Positions 28,064 through 37,170 of a stretch of 47,255 nt of DNA are shown piece after piece. The stretch is from Actinomycetales bacterium. Its GTDB lineage: Bacteria > Actinomycetota > Actinomycetes > Nanopelagicales > Nanopelagicaceae. Each line of letters begins with the position of its first letter. Position 1 is the stretch's first letter. The notes beneath the pieces are model-generated. The model did no database searches. It saw only the letters and a list, made by a program, of their open reading frames with translations, and was not told the origin of the DNA. The position numbers were made by a program, and so were the translations under genes. The DNA lies in assembly GCA_018969355.1 (NCBI GenBank), contig JAGWYO010000010.1, positions 1 to 47,255 on the forward strand, written 5' to 3'.

Positions 28064-28963
28064 ATGGGATCTATCCTAAACCCCTTATATATCGCTGTTT
28101 CTTGGGTGATTGTAACAATCCACAAAGTGCTCTCTCCTATTTTTGGCAAAGACAGCGGTGCGGCATGGTCATTATCCATTGTCGGTCTTGTGATTATCAT
28201 CCGTATTATATTGGTGCCACTTTTTGTCAAGCAGATTAAGAGCCAACGAGCACTAACTGCCCTTCAACCACACATGAAGGAAATTCAAAAAAAGTATAAA
28301 GATGATCGCCAGAAACAATCAGAAGAGATGATGAAGCTCTATAAAGAGCACAAAACAAATCCATTAGCTTCATGTTTTCCCATTCTTGCCCAAGCACCAA
28401 TTTTCTTTGCACTCTTCACTGTTCTCAATGGTATTGGTAAGAACCCTCCTGTAAAACACGGCGTGTTAACCCAAGATGATGTAGTGAGTGCAGCTAACGC
28501 TAAATTCTTTGGAGCGCCAATCTCAGATACTTTCCTCGGGACTGACATCACAACAGTTAAAATTGTTACTGTTGGCTTAATTGCTTTGATGTCACTGACA
28601 ACTTTTACGACGCAACGTCAGTTAATGACAAAGGGCATGCCAAAGATGGATTCAAGCAACAATATGATGTTGCAGCAGCAGAAGATTATGTTGTATGCAT
28701 TCCCAGTAATTTTTGCAATCTCTGGCGTGAACTTCCCAATCGGCGTTTTAATTTATTGGTCAACAACAAATCTTTGGACATGGGGACAACAGTTCTATGT
28801 CATTAAGCGAAACCCAACACCAGGATCACCTGCCTATGAAGAGTTGCAGAAAAAGCGCAACCGTAAAAACGGGGTCGTAGCCCCTGAATCAGATGTGGCC
28901 CCAACACGTGAAGAAGTTGCAGGGCAACGAAAGCAACCCAAAAAGAAGAAAAAGAAGAAATAG
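28064..28963 (+). CDS. yidC: Membrane protein insertase YidC
   Basis: This 299-aa insertase has five or so membrane helices: a first helix near residues 7-25, one at about 36-57 carrying the conserved Arg of the groove (IIRIILVPLF), then GPxxFALF-type APIFFALFTVL and two C-terminal helices. The cytoplasmic KQIKSQRALTALQPHMKEIQ hairpin is typical. A very basic tail ends in a run of lysines, which can bind ribosomes. GGAG lies 9 nt before the ATG. It is a short (Gram-positive type) YidC without the large periplasmic domain. Confidence 0.96.
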   Translation: MGSILNPLYIAVSWVIVTIHKVLSPIFGKDSGAAWSLSIVGLVIIIRIILVPLFVKQIKSQRALTALQPHMKEIQKKYKDDRQKQSEEMMKLYKEHKTNPLASCFPILAQAPIFFALFTVLNGIGKNPPVKHGVLTQDDVVSAANAKFFGAPISDTFLGTDITTVKIVTVGLIALMSLTTFTTQRQLMTKGMPKMDSSNNMMLQQQKIMLYAFPVIFAISGVNFPIGVLIYWSTTNLWTWGQQFYVIKRNPTPGSPAYEELQKKRNRKNGVVAPESDVAPTREEVAGQRKQPKKKKKKK

Positions 28964-29018
28964 GACAAAACTGTACAAATAGTATTAATTCACTACAAAC
29001 CCGACTGGGAGATATGTA

Positions 29019-29546
29019 ATGGCAAAGGCAAAAACAGAGGTTATTGAAAAGGTAGAAGAAGATGCAGTAGAGACAAAGCCAGTAAAGGGCGTTGCAAAAC
29101 TTGAAGAAGAGGGCGATATCGCCGCTGACTACCTAGAGGCGTTGCTCGACATCGCAGATCTAGATGGAGACATCGATATTGACGTTGAAAACGACCGTGC
29201 CTCACTGGCTATCGTTGGAGGAAAATTGAGCCACCTTGTTGGCCGTGAGGGTGAAGTCCTCGATGCTATTCAAGAGCTCACCCGCCTAGCGGTTCAGACC
29301 GCCACCGGAGATCGATCACGCCTCATGCTCGATATCGATAACTTTCGTGCTAACCGTCGCACAGAGTTAACAAAACTTGCCAAGGAGATGGCCGAGGAGG
29401 CAAAGTCAACTGGGGCTTCAATCAAGCTAGCTCCCATGAACGCCTTTGAGCGCAAAATCATCCATGACACAATCCAAGAGCTAGGCCTTAGTAGCGAATC
29501 TGATGGGGAAGACCCCAACCGCTGCGTTGTTATCTATCCAGCCTAA
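29019..29546 (+). CDS. khpB: RNA-binding protein KhpB / Jag (KH and R3H domains)
   Basis: This 175-aa protein has an acidic Glu/Val-rich N-terminus (1-35), a KH-II-like domain (about 37-105, with GGKLSHLVGREGEVLDAIQEL as the GxxG region) and a C-terminal R3H domain (about 110-172, FERKIIHDTIQE). Jag/KhpB binds RNA and influences division in several Gram-positives. GGGAG lies about 9 nt before the ATG. It lies between yidC and rsmG, the conserved position; the rsmG ATG directly abuts its TAA. Confidence 0.93.
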   Translation: MAKAKTEVIEKVEEDAVETKPVKGVAKLEEEGDIAADYLEALLDIADLDGDIDIDVENDRASLAIVGGKLSHLVGREGEVLDAIQELTRLAVQTATGDRSRLMLDIDNFRANRRTELTKLAKEMAEEAKSTGASIKLAPMNAFERKIIHDTIQELGLSSESDGEDPNRCVVIYPA

Positions 29547-30125
29547 ATGCAGGTTTCACGTGAAACCCTGATCGAGCGATACTTTCCTGATATCGATCGG
29601 GTTCATGCCTATGCCGCTTTCCTTGAAAGCGCTGGAATTGAGCGTGGATTAATCGGTCCCCGCGAAGCTGACAAGATCTGGGATCGCCACATCTTTAACT
29701 GCCTGCCCGTGACCTCCCTATTAAATGAGGGCTCCATAGTCTTTGATATCGGCTCAGGGGCAGGTCTGCCTGGAATCGTGATTGCACTGGCCCGCCCAGA
29801 TCTCAAAGTGACCCTCATTGAGCCCCTTGAGCGCAGAGTGGGGTTCCTCAAAGAGGCTGTTGCTGGCCTTGATATTGAGATTATCCGCGGTCAAGCCCAG
29901 GATGTGCGCACTACTGCCCACTATGTAACAGCTCGGGCAGTGGCCCCTCTTGAGAAGTTAAAGAAGATGAGCTGGCACCTTGTAAAAACCAACGGCTCCC
30001 TTATGGCTATTAAGGGAAAGTCGGCCGAAGAAGAGATGAAATCTGTGCCGAAAGCGGTGCTCCATGAGGTAAATCTTGACGGCATTGAGCCAGGACGCAT
30101 AGTAGAAGTGCGTAAAGGTGCTTAA
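29547..30125 (+). CDS. rsmG: 16S rRNA (guanine527-N7)-methyltransferase
   Basis: This 192-aa SAM-dependent methyltransferase modifies G527 of 16S rRNA. The SAM-binding motif VFDIGSGAGLPGIVIAL lies near residues 66-82, followed by LIEPLERRVGFLKE and TARAVAPLEKL. The ATG directly follows the khpB stop. Codons 2-7 (QVSRET) are spelled by a perfect palindromic parS site, so the start of this gene doubles as a chromosome-partition element. Gene order khpB-rsmG-parA-parB is conserved. Confidence 0.95.
   Translation: MQVSRETLIERYFPDIDRVHAYAAFLESAGIERGLIGPREADKIWDRHIFNCLPVTSLLNEGSIVFDIGSGAGLPGIVIALARPDLKVTLIEPLERRVGFLKEAVAGLDIEIIRGQAQDVRTTAHYVTARAVAPLEKLKKMSWHLVKTNGSLMAIKGKSAEEEMKSVPKAVLHEVNLDGIEPGRIVEVRKGA
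29552..29567. promoter_or_regulatory. parS: parS site 1 (inside rsmG start)
   Basis: GGTTTCACGTGAAACC is a perfect 16-bp palindrome containing the GTTTCACGTGAAAC core known from Streptomyces and, with altered outer bases, Bacillus parS. It encodes residues 2-7 of RsmG. It lies about 2.5 kb from dnaA, beside parA-parB. Confidence 0.93.
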
Positions 30126-30134
30126 CTAACCCAC

Positions 30135-31046
30135 GTGGATGATTCACGTGAAACAAGGCAGGTTATCGGCGTTCGCCGCCTCAAAGAGGCGATGGCAAAA
30201 CCAGCCTCCCTTCGAATTATCACGGTAGCCAATCAAAAGGGTGGGGTCGGCAAAACCACCACCACGGTTAACTTGGCGGCAGCCCTTTCTATGGGCGGCC
30301 TACGGGTGGCAGTCATTGATCTAGACCCTCAAGGAAATGCCTCAACTGCCCTGGGGGTAGAGCACTTAGAAAATGCTGGAATTTATGAAGTTCTTATGGG
30401 CGATTTAACAATGTCGCAAGCAATTCAAAAAGTTAAAGGATTTCCATCCCTTGAATGTGTTTCATCCAATACTTCACTTGCACAAGCCGAGATTGAATTA
30501 GTTCCCATGGTTGCACGTGAGATGCGATTAAAAGATGCCATTGATGAGTTAGCAACACAACGCATAGCTGCCGGTGAACCGCTTGATTATATTTTTATTG
30601 ATTGCCCACCATCTCTTGGTTTATTAACAATTAATGCGCTAACTGCCGCAAAAGAAATGTTGATTCCTATTCAATGTGAATACTACGCACTTGAAGGATT
30701 ATCACAACTATTAAAAACATATGAATTAGTTAAGAAGCGTTTGAACTCATCACTCAAACTTTCAACATTTATTTTGACAATGTTTGATTCTCGCACACGG
30801 CTTGCTAATGATGTTGCAGATGAAATCCGCAAACATTATCCACATGAATTAATTGACATTCCCATTCCACGCGCTGTGCGCGTTTCAGAGGCACCGGGAT
30901 TTAGTCAAACAGTAATGACGTATGACGCATCATCACCAGGTGCTATTGCTTATATGTTAGTGGCTCGCGAATTAGCAGAGCGTGGCAAACCTTTTGATTC
31001 CAATGTTGTTTCCATTAATTACAAGCGCGAAGGTGAGATTGCGTAA
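30135..31046 (+). CDS. parA: Chromosome partitioning ATPase ParA
   Basis: This 303-aa deviant Walker ATPase drives origin segregation with ParB. The Walker A motif KGGVGKTTTTVNLA lies at about residues 35-48, the A' motif VIDLDPQGNAST follows, and the FIDCPPSLG motif comes near residue 153. GTG 30135 gives an N-terminal extension DDSRETRQ that contains the second parS sequence, like SRET-containing extensions in actinobacterial ParA. An alternative ATG at 30192 (SD-like AAAGAGG but only 2 nt spacing) would remove it. Followed by parB in a TAATG overlap. Confidence 0.95.
   Translation: MDDSRETRQVIGVRRLKEAMAKPASLRIITVANQKGGVGKTTTTVNLAAALSMGGLRVAVIDLDPQGNASTALGVEHLENAGIYEVLMGDLTMSQAIQKVKGFPSLECVSSNTSLAQAEIELVPMVAREMRLKDAIDELATQRIAAGEPLDYIFIDCPPSLGLLTINALTAAKEMLIPIQCEYYALEGLSQLLKTYELVKKRLNSSLKLSTFILTMFDSRTRLANDVADEIRKHYPHELIDIPIPRAVRVSEAPGFSQTVMTYDASSPGAIAYMLVARELAERGKPFDSNVVSINYKREGEIA
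30140..30155. promoter_or_regulatory. parS: parS site 2 (inside parA start)
   Basis: TGATTCACGTGAAACA matches the 16-bp parS consensus TGTTTCACGTGAAACA at 15 positions. It spans codons 2-7 of parA. It is 588 bp from site 1, measured start to start. Confidence 0.85.
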
Positions 31047-31909
31047 TGGCACGTCGTGGAGGGCTAGGCACAAACCTAGATGCATTGATTCCAACATCAT
31101 TAACTGTTGCAGGTCAAGAAGTTGCAACGCACAATGAAATTGATATCAATCTGATATCTGCTAACCCACGTCAACCCCGCCAACACTTTGATGTTGATGC
31201 ACTCAATGAATTAACCGCATCTATTAAAGAGATTGGCATCTTGCAACCTCCTGTTGTTCGCCAGAAAGCAAATGGTTCCTATGAACTCATTATGGGAGAG
31301 CGCAGATTCCGCGCAGCTAAAGCAGCTGGATTAAAAACAATTCCAGTCATCATTCGCCAAACTCCAGATAATGAGCTGTTGCGAGAGGCGTTGATCGAGA
31401 ACATCCATCGCAGCCAACTTAACTCACTTGAAGAGGCAGCGGCCTATTCACAACTTCTCACAGACTTTAACTGCACACATGACGAACTGGCGGCAAAGCT
31501 TGGACGATCACGTCCATTAATTTCCAACACCATTCGTTTAATGAACTTACCAACTGCAGTTCAACACAAACTTATTACCGGTGCGCTCAGTGCAGGACAT
31601 GCACGCGCACTATTGGGTTTAAGTGATTCAAGTGAAATTGAAAAACTAGCTGCGCGCATTGTTGCGCAAGGTTTGAGCGTTCGTGCAACTGAAGAAATTA
31701 TTTCAACGGGGGCGCCAAAGCGAAAAGGTGCAAAGAAGTTAAAGGCTACAAAGTCGGCCAGCCCTGAACTTCAAGAGATTGCTGACACCATAGGTGACAC
31801 TTTAGATACCCGAGTTTCCATTCAAGGCAGCATAAAAAAGGGAACAATTGTTATTGAGTTTGCAGGGGCTGAGGATTTAAAACGTATTGCTAAGGCGATT
31901 AATAATTAA
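31046..31909 (+). CDS. parB: Chromosome partitioning protein ParB
   Basis: This 287-aa CTP-dependent clamp loads at parS and spreads. The N-terminal ParB/Srx domain (about 28-120) carries the CTP-binding GERRFRAAKAAG and the ENIHRSQLNSLEEA segment. The helix-turn-helix recognising parS is at about 140-170 (HDELAAKLGRSRPLISNTIRLMNLP). A basic linker (PKRKGAKKLKATK) precedes a dimerisation domain at the C-terminus. The TAA overlaps the stop codon of the convergent aminotransferase gene by 2-3 bases. Confidence 0.96.
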   Translation: MARRGGLGTNLDALIPTSLTVAGQEVATHNEIDINLISANPRQPRQHFDVDALNELTASIKEIGILQPPVVRQKANGSYELIMGERRFRAAKAAGLKTIPVIIRQTPDNELLREALIENIHRSQLNSLEEAAAYSQLLTDFNCTHDELAAKLGRSRPLISNTIRLMNLPTAVQHKLITGALSAGHARALLGLSDSSEIEKLAARIVAQGLSVRATEEIISTGAPKRKGAKKLKATKSASPELQEIADTIGDTLDTRVSIQGSIKKGTIVIEFAGAEDLKRIAKAINN

Positions 31910-33168
31910 TTTAGTTGGTTGATGCCACGGCGAGACATCTCGGTCTTAATAACCCCGCCCAAAGCTTTCACACCTTCGCGGATGCGCTCTGGTGTTGGGT
32001 AGCAATAGGACAAACGCATGGACCAGGAACCAAAACCATCGGCATAGAAGGCTGTGCCTGGTACATAAGCAACTTTGGCAACAATCGCCTTTGGCATCAG
32101 AGCTTTAGTATCGATTTCTGGCGGCAAAGTTACCCAGACGTAAAAACCACCACCAGGTTTAGTCCACTTGGCAGTTGCTGGGAAGTGTTCATCTAAAGCT
32201 TCAAGCATTGCATCGCGGCGTACTTTATAGAGATCGCAAAAAGAAGCAATCTGATCGCGCCATGGTTGATCAGCTAAATAACTAGAAATCGTTAACTGTG
32301 AAAAGTTAGAAGGACACAAAATGGAAGATTCGCTGGCAATAATTAATTTCTCTTTTAATGACGGTGGCACTAGCGCCCAACCCACACGCATTCCAGGTGC
32401 GATGGTCTTTGAAAATGAACCCAGATAGATAACATTTTCAGAGTCCTCAGCACGCATGGCATTAGGTGATGGCTTATCAAAGCCAAGCAGGCCATAAGGA
32501 TTATCTTCCACAACAAAAATACCCTCTGTGCGGGCGATATTTAAGATCTCAGTACGGCGATCTGCAGGAAGGAGAACTCCTGAAGGGTTTTGGTAATTAG
32601 GGATTGTGTAGAGAAACTTAACTCGGCGCCCTGATGCGCGCACGCTTTTAATCGCAGCACGTAGCCCATCTGGAACTAACCCCAAATTATCGGTTTCAAC
32701 GTGAACTACCTTGGCTTCATATTGGTGGAAAGTACCGAGGGCTCCAACATAGGAGGGTGCTTCAGCTAAAACCACATCGCCTGGGTCAATAAAGATACGT
32801 GAGATTAAATCGAGAGCTTGCTGCGAACCTGTTGTTACTAAAACATCATCAGGATTAGCGCGAATTCCTTCTAGCGCCATCATTTCGCAGATTTGTTCGC
32901 GAAGTTTTGGATGACCTTGCCCGCTTCCATATTGCAGAGCCTCTTGGCCATTAGTCACAATAAGTTTTTGCACGACATCAGCCATCATCGCCATGGGAAG
33001 TGCTGAAAGATTAGGCATTCCACCAGCAAGTGAGACAATCTCAGGACGTGATGCAACAGCAAAAAGTGAGCGAATCTCACTTGGTTGCATGTGCGCAGCC
33101 CGTCCCGCAAAGCGCTCCTCGAGATTTTGAGGCGCTCCAGTTGCAAAACGTGGCGTTACATCAGACAT
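31906..33168 (-). CDS. PLP-dependent class I/II aminotransferase (2-aminoadipate/valine-type)
   Basis: This 420-aa fold-type I aminotransferase resembles the LysN/ARO8/MocR-catalytic group. Motifs are SLAGGMPN, LQYGSGQGHPKLRE, VTTGSQQALDLISR, YTIPNYQNPSG (Asn/Tyr binding PLP), VVEDNPYG, and the PLP-lysine in GSFSKTIAPGMRVGW near residue 252. No N-terminal GntR DNA-binding domain exists, so it is an enzyme, not a MocR regulator. A GGGAG Shine-Dalgarno lies 9 nt upstream of ATG 33168. It follows cwlM on the minus strand after 41 bp. Substrate is unclear from sequence. Confidence 0.88.
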   Translation of the reverse strand: MSDVTPRFATGAPQNLEERFAGRAAHMQPSEIRSLFAVASRPEIVSLAGGMPNLSALPMAMMADVVQKLIVTNGQEALQYGSGQGHPKLREQICEMMALEGIRANPDDVLVTTGSQQALDLISRIFIDPGDVVLAEAPSYVGALGTFHQYEAKVVHVETDNLGLVPDGLRAAIKSVRASGRRVKFLYTIPNYQNPSGVLLPADRRTEILNIARTEGIFVVEDNPYGLLGFDKPSPNAMRAEDSENVIYLGSFSKTIAPGMRVGWALVPPSLKEKLIIASESSILCPSNFSQLTISSYLADQPWRDQIASFCDLYKVRRDAMLEALDEHFPATAKWTKPGGGFYVWVTLPPEIDTKALMPKAIVAKVAYVPGTAFYADGFGSWSMRLSYCYPTPERIREGVKALGGVIKTEMSRRGINQLN

Positions 33169-33209
33169 GGCGTAAGTCTCCCATATGCCGGCACATCGCC
33201 GAACACTAA

Positions 33210-34202
33210 TTAACGACGAATACCGGCTTTGCGCAGATCAGAGATACGCAAAGTTCCTGTTTTTGCATCATCTTCAGCAGCTAAATAGAGGCGCTGAATT
33301 GCAATAACAAGGGCTTCTGCAATCACATCACGAAAATCAGGACGGGACATACGCCCACTATCGCCAGGATTAGTTTTATAACCCAAATCAATGCGAACTG
33401 CGGGGGCTTTAGTTAGACGCAACAAATCCCACGTCATGGCATGTGTGCGGCAGTTAGCAAAATCAGTACGGGCACATATTTCTCGCTGAACTAATGATGC
33501 AAATCTTTCACCAACGATTGAGTGCACACCGTGCACATCACTTCCATAAAAGTAAGTTGCTGCACCATGTGCGTTTTCATTCTTATAACTATCTTCATGT
33601 AGTGAAATCATCAAATCCGCATTGCTGGTATTTGTGAAAGCAATTCGCTCACTTTCGGAAGGATTATTTTTTTCACCACGCGTTAAGAAGACAGATGCAC
33701 CAAGTGCTAATAAACGGCCTTCAGTACGAACTGCAACATCATAAACAAGTGCATCGTCACCATCAGGGTTTAAAACTATTGTCTTATTGGCAAGTGCAGG
33801 GCCACGATCTTTTTGATTTGCACTCTCGCGCAAGATAGAAGGCGCACCACCAGAGACAATTTTAGTCAAACGGATAAGTGCGATGATTGTTGCCGGGCCA
33901 CATTTACCATCAACGGTTGCACCAACAGATTTCTGGAATTCTTTCACCGCTAACTCAGTGCGCAGGCCGTAGATTCCATCCACCCGCCCACAATCGAAAC
34001 CCATTTCAGTCAAACGTGATTGCAATGCAGCAACATCATCACCATGCATCAAGGGTGGCTCTTGCAGATTTAACGATCTATCTCCGAGTTTCCACTGCGC
34101 TTCTTCAAGTGCGCGGGCCGTGACTTCATCAACAAGACCCGTGACACTTAAACCACGAGCTTGTTGAAAAGACCGGATCTGGGACTCAGAGAGCTGTGAC
34201 AT
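33210..34202 (-). CDS. cwlM: CwlM-like peptidoglycan-binding protein with degenerate amidase domain
   Basis: This 330-aa protein has two peptidoglycan-binding-like repeats (about 3-45 and 50-112) and an N-acetylmuramoyl-L-alanine amidase (Amidase_3) fold (about 140-312). There is no signal peptide. The zinc/catalytic residues are lost: the DPGHGG motif reads NPDGDD (145-150, His replaced by Gly), the usual Glu ligand is not found after it, and the catalytic Glu of the VELGF segment is Asp (RIDLGY). Only His202 (SLHED) remains. Mycobacterial CwlM is a cytoplasmic PknB substrate that regulates MurA and MurJ rather than a hydrolase. Position next to trxA-trxB-murJ matches Rv3915. A regulatory role here is inferred. 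Confidence 0.88.
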   Translation of the reverse strand: MSQLSESQIRSFQQARGLSVTGLVDEVTARALEEAQWKLGDRSLNLQEPPLMHGDDVAALQSRLTEMGFDCGRVDGIYGLRTELAVKEFQKSVGATVDGKCGPATIIALIRLTKIVSGGAPSILRESANQKDRGPALANKTIVLNPDGDDALVYDVAVRTEGRLLALGASVFLTRGEKNNPSESERIAFTNTSNADLMISLHEDSYKNENAHGAATYFYGSDVHGVHSIVGERFASLVQREICARTDFANCRTHAMTWDLLRLTKAPAVRIDLGYKTNPGDSGRMSRPDFRDVIAEALVIAIQRLYLAAEDDAKTGTLRISDLRKAGIRR

Positions 34203-34207
34203 TTTCT

Positions 34208-34531
34208 TTAGGAGAGAAAGCTTTCAAGTTCCTTCAACATCGCAGGCTTTGGTTTGGCTCCAACTATTGTCTTGACGATTTGGCCGTTAACAAAGACGTT
34301 CATAGTTGGAATTGATGAGATTCCATACTTAATTGCAATTGCTGATTCTTCATCAGTGTTGAGCTTTACGATTTTTAGCTTTGAGCCGTATTCGTCAGAG
34401 ATCTCTTCCAGAATTGGTCCCACAGCACGGCATGGGCCACACCATTCAGCCCAAAAATCGACCAATACAGGCGTGCTGCTCTTTAAAACCTGCTCATCAA
34501 ATGTTGCTGTAGTGACTTTACTCGTGGCCAT
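34208..34531 (-). CDS. trxA: Thioredoxin
   Basis: This 107-aa thioredoxin carries WCGPC (Cys about 31 and 34) in FWAEWCGPCRA and the cis-proline SIPTMNVF segment. Two adjacent ATG codons (34534 and 34531) are possible. AAGGAG lies 3 nt before the first and 6 nt before the second, so 34531 is preferred. It is reduced by the thioredoxin reductase encoded directly upstream. The pair corresponds to trxC-trxB2 in Mycobacterium. Confidence 0.96.
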   Translation of the reverse strand: MATSKVTTATFDEQVLKSSTPVLVDFWAEWCGPCRAVGPILEEISDEYGSKLKIVKLNTDEESAIAIKYGISSIPTMNVFVNGQIVKTIVGAKPKPAMLKELESFLS

Positions 34532-34570
34532 CATTTACTCCTTGATATCTATTGGTAGAGGTAGAGAACT

Positions 34571-35500
34571 TTAGTGTCCTGCCAGGAATCTTTCAGCATC
34601 TAACGCTGCGGCGCAGCCAGAGCCAGCTGCAGTGATTGCTTGGCGATAGGTGTGGTCCACCAAGTCACCGCAGGCAAAGACTCCCTTGATATTTGTTCTA
34701 GTGGATCGATCTTCAACTTTTACATAGCCTTCAGCATCTAAATCGATTTGACCAATGATTAATTCACTGCGTGGAATATGCCCAATGGCAACAAATAAAC
34801 CAGTGACATCTAAAGTTGATTCAGATCCATCAACAGTGTTCTTAATCTTTAGACCAGAAACTTTGTCAGCCCCGAGAACATCAATAACTTCAGAATTCCA
34901 TAAGAATTCAATCTTAGGATTATTGGCAGCGCGCTCTGCCATAATTCTTGATGCGCGCAAAGAATCACGACGGTGAATCAAAATAACTTTGTCAGCAAAT
35001 CGAGTTAAGAATGTTGCTTCTTCAACTGCTGAGTCTCCCCCGCCAACAACTGCAATTGTTTGTCCACGGAAAAAGAAACCATCACATGTGGCACACCAAG
35101 AAACACCATGGCCAGATAGACGCTTTTCATTTACTAAACCAATTTCGCGGTATGCACTACCTGTTGCAAGAATGACAGCCTTTGCTTTAACAGTGTTTCC
35201 TGAACCATCTTTCAAAATCTTGATATCACCTGATAAATCCATTTCAACAATGTCATCGGTGATTAACTCTGTGCCAAAGCGCTTAGCTTGCTTTCGCATA
35301 CTGTCCATTAAATCTGGACCCATCACACCATCAATAAATCCAGGAAAGTTTTCAACTTCAGTGGTGTTCATCAGTGCACCGCCTGCAGTTACAGAACCCT
35401 CATAAATAATTGGATTTAACTGCGCGCGAGATGCATAAATTGCAGCTGTGTATCCAGCTGGGCCTGATCCAACTATTACGACATCTCTAACGTCACTCAT
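34571..35500 (-). CDS. trxB: Thioredoxin reductase
   Basis: This 309-aa flavoenzyme transfers electrons from NADPH to thioredoxin. The FAD motif [11 protein letters not shown] lies at about residues 10-20. The redox CATCDG motif is near residue 137, the NADPH motif [12 protein letters not shown] near 154, and the C-terminal FAD segment is [36 protein letters not shown] Shine-Dalgarno precedes the ATG. It lies between murJ and trxA. The sigM gene found at this spot in Mycobacterium is absent. Confidence 0.97.
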   Translation of the reverse strand: MSDVRDVVIVGSGPAGYTAAIYASRAQLNPIIYEGSVTAGGALMNTTEVENFPGFIDGVMGPDLMDSMRKQAKRFGTELITDDIVEMDLSGDIKILKDGSGNTVKAKAVILATGSAYREIGLVNEKRLSGHGVSWCATCDGFFFRGQTIAVVGGGDSAVEEATFLTRFADKVILIHRRDSLRASRIMAERAANNPKIEFLWNSEVIDVLGADKVSGLKIKNTVDGSESTLDVTGLFVAIGHIPRSELIIGQIDLDAEGYVKVEDRSTRTNIKGVFACGDLVDHTYRQAITAAGSGCAAALDAERFLAGH

Positions 35501-35532
35501 GTGTACTCCCTGTAACCCCTAACTTATCTTCT

Positions 35533-37170
35533 TTATTCCACTTGGCCAGGACGTCGTAAAACGGAGTTCTTGAGATGTCTAATCATTGTGATTTCTTCAA
35601 CACCAGCTGCCTTGCCAGCAATGAGATAGCCAACAAAGGCGGTGGCCATAACGACTACTAACTCACCTAATCTAGCGATTTTACTTATCTCCACACCCAC
35701 CCAATCCAAATACTGGGTTAATGCAAAAAGCGGCACCATCACGGCAAAAGAGGCTCCGAATAGGCGAAGGTGTTGCCCACCAAAATCTTTTAAAGAAATT
35801 CGGCCAGTGTGTTTTTTAAGTAATGACAAAGTGACTAACAAACCAATTAAGTAAGAGATCGAGAACGCTGCACCTAAACCAATTGTCACCCATTGGTTGC
35901 GCAAGGTGAAGAGTGAGAGATAAGAGAGTGCAACGGCAATAATGTTAATGATAAGTATTGAAATAACTTGTGTGCGAGTATCTTCAAAGGCGTTAAAACC
36001 ACGGATCAAAATTAAGTTGATAGAGAATGCAACTAAACCGAAACTTAGCGCAGCTAATACATATCCGATATATCTAGAATCTTCTATTGGAATGCCTATA
36101 AAAATAACGGAAGTAATGAGTGGGCCAAATAACAAGAAAGCAACTGCACTGGGAATAGTAATAACACCTACCAGTCGTATGGCACGAATTAACTGCTCAC
36201 GCACTTCTTCAGCTTTCTTCTCTAGAGCAAGGCGTGAGATGTGAGGCAATATAGCTGTAATGATTGAGATGGTCACAATTGAATAAGGCAACAACATGAC
36301 GAAATAGGCATATGTATAGGGCGTGTAACCAACCCCTCGTTCTATTCCTTCTTGGGCACTTCGCACAGCAGCACTTGTAGCAACGTTTACTGTTACTAAA
36401 TAACCAAGCTGTGAAATCAAAACATAAATCAAAGTCCAGCCTGCTAGACCAAAAGATTTACCAAGTCCCTTTACGCCCCATTGCGGGCGTAGTTTTATCC
36501 CTAATCTTTTTACCACTGGTACTAAAACCAGCGCTTGAACAACCACACTCAGTGTTGTTCCCCATCCTAAGATCTGCACTTGAATATTTGAAATGTTATC
36601 GATGCTCACAGGTGGCGCAAAAACAAGAAAAGCGCCAAATAACGCTATACCAACAATGTTATTAGCTATCGGCGCCCACATCAGCGGGGCGAAGGAACCA
36701 CGGGCATTTGCTACCTGGCCCAGCATCGTAAAGAGGCCTAAGAAGAAGATTTGAGGTAGGCAGTAACGAGTAAATGCAATTGCAATCTCTTTTTCAACCT
36801 CAAAACCAGTGGTGGAAAATTCCGGTGCATAGAGACGAACTAGAGCCGGTGCGAAATACATTCCTAAGGCAACGAGTGCAAATAAAATAATTGAAATTGT
36901 TGTAATTAAGCGTGATGCAAAACCATCTCCGCCATCTTCATGATCAAAAGATCTCACCAACTGTGGAATAAATATGGCAGTTAACGCGCCGCCCACAAGC
37001 AAGTTATACAAAATGTTAGGCATTGTGTTTGCCACATTGTATGTATCTGCAAGTAGGGCTGTACCAAGAACTGCAACAATTAAAATGCCACGGATAAATC
37101 CAGTAATGCGCGAAATAATTGTGCCAAGTGCCATGATCCCTGAGGCGCGGAAAAGTTCATTAGATTTCAT
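35533..37170 (-). CDS. murJ: Lipid II flippase MurJ (MviN family)
   Basis: This 545-aa membrane protein has about 14 hydrophobic helices and the MOP-superfamily start (MALGTIISRITGFIRG), with the NxxPNILYNLLxGGALTAIFIPQ segment typical of MurJ. It flips lipid II for peptidoglycan synthesis. It lacks the C-terminal pseudokinase domain that the mycobacterial protein (Rv3910) has, ending shortly after the last helix. Its start overlaps the 3' end of the upstream gene by 11 nt. Neighbour of cwlM, whose mycobacterial homologue interacts with MurJ. Confidence 0.93.
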   Translation of the reverse strand: MKSNELFRASGIMALGTIISRITGFIRGILIVAVLGTALLADTYNVANTMPNILYNLLVGGALTAIFIPQLVRSFDHEDGGDGFASRLITTISIILFALVALGMYFAPALVRLYAPEFSTTGFEVEKEIAIAFTRYCLPQIFFLGLFTMLGQVANARGSFAPLMWAPIANNIVGIALFGAFLVFAPPVSIDNISNIQVQILGWGTTLSVVVQALVLVPVVKRLGIKLRPQWGVKGLGKSFGLAGWTLIYVLISQLGYLVTVNVATSAAVRSAQEGIERGVGYTPYTYAYFVMLLPYSIVTISIITAILPHISRLALEKKAEEVREQLIRAIRLVGVITIPSAVAFLLFGPLITSVIFIGIPIEDSRYIGYVLAALSFGLVAFSINLILIRGFNAFEDTRTQVISILIINIIAVALSYLSLFTLRNQWVTIGLGAAFSISYLIGLLVTLSLLKKHTGRISLKDFGGQHLRLFGASFAVMVPLFALTQYLDWVGVEISKIARLGELVVVMATAFVGYLIAGKAAGVEEITMIRHLKNSVLRRPGQVE

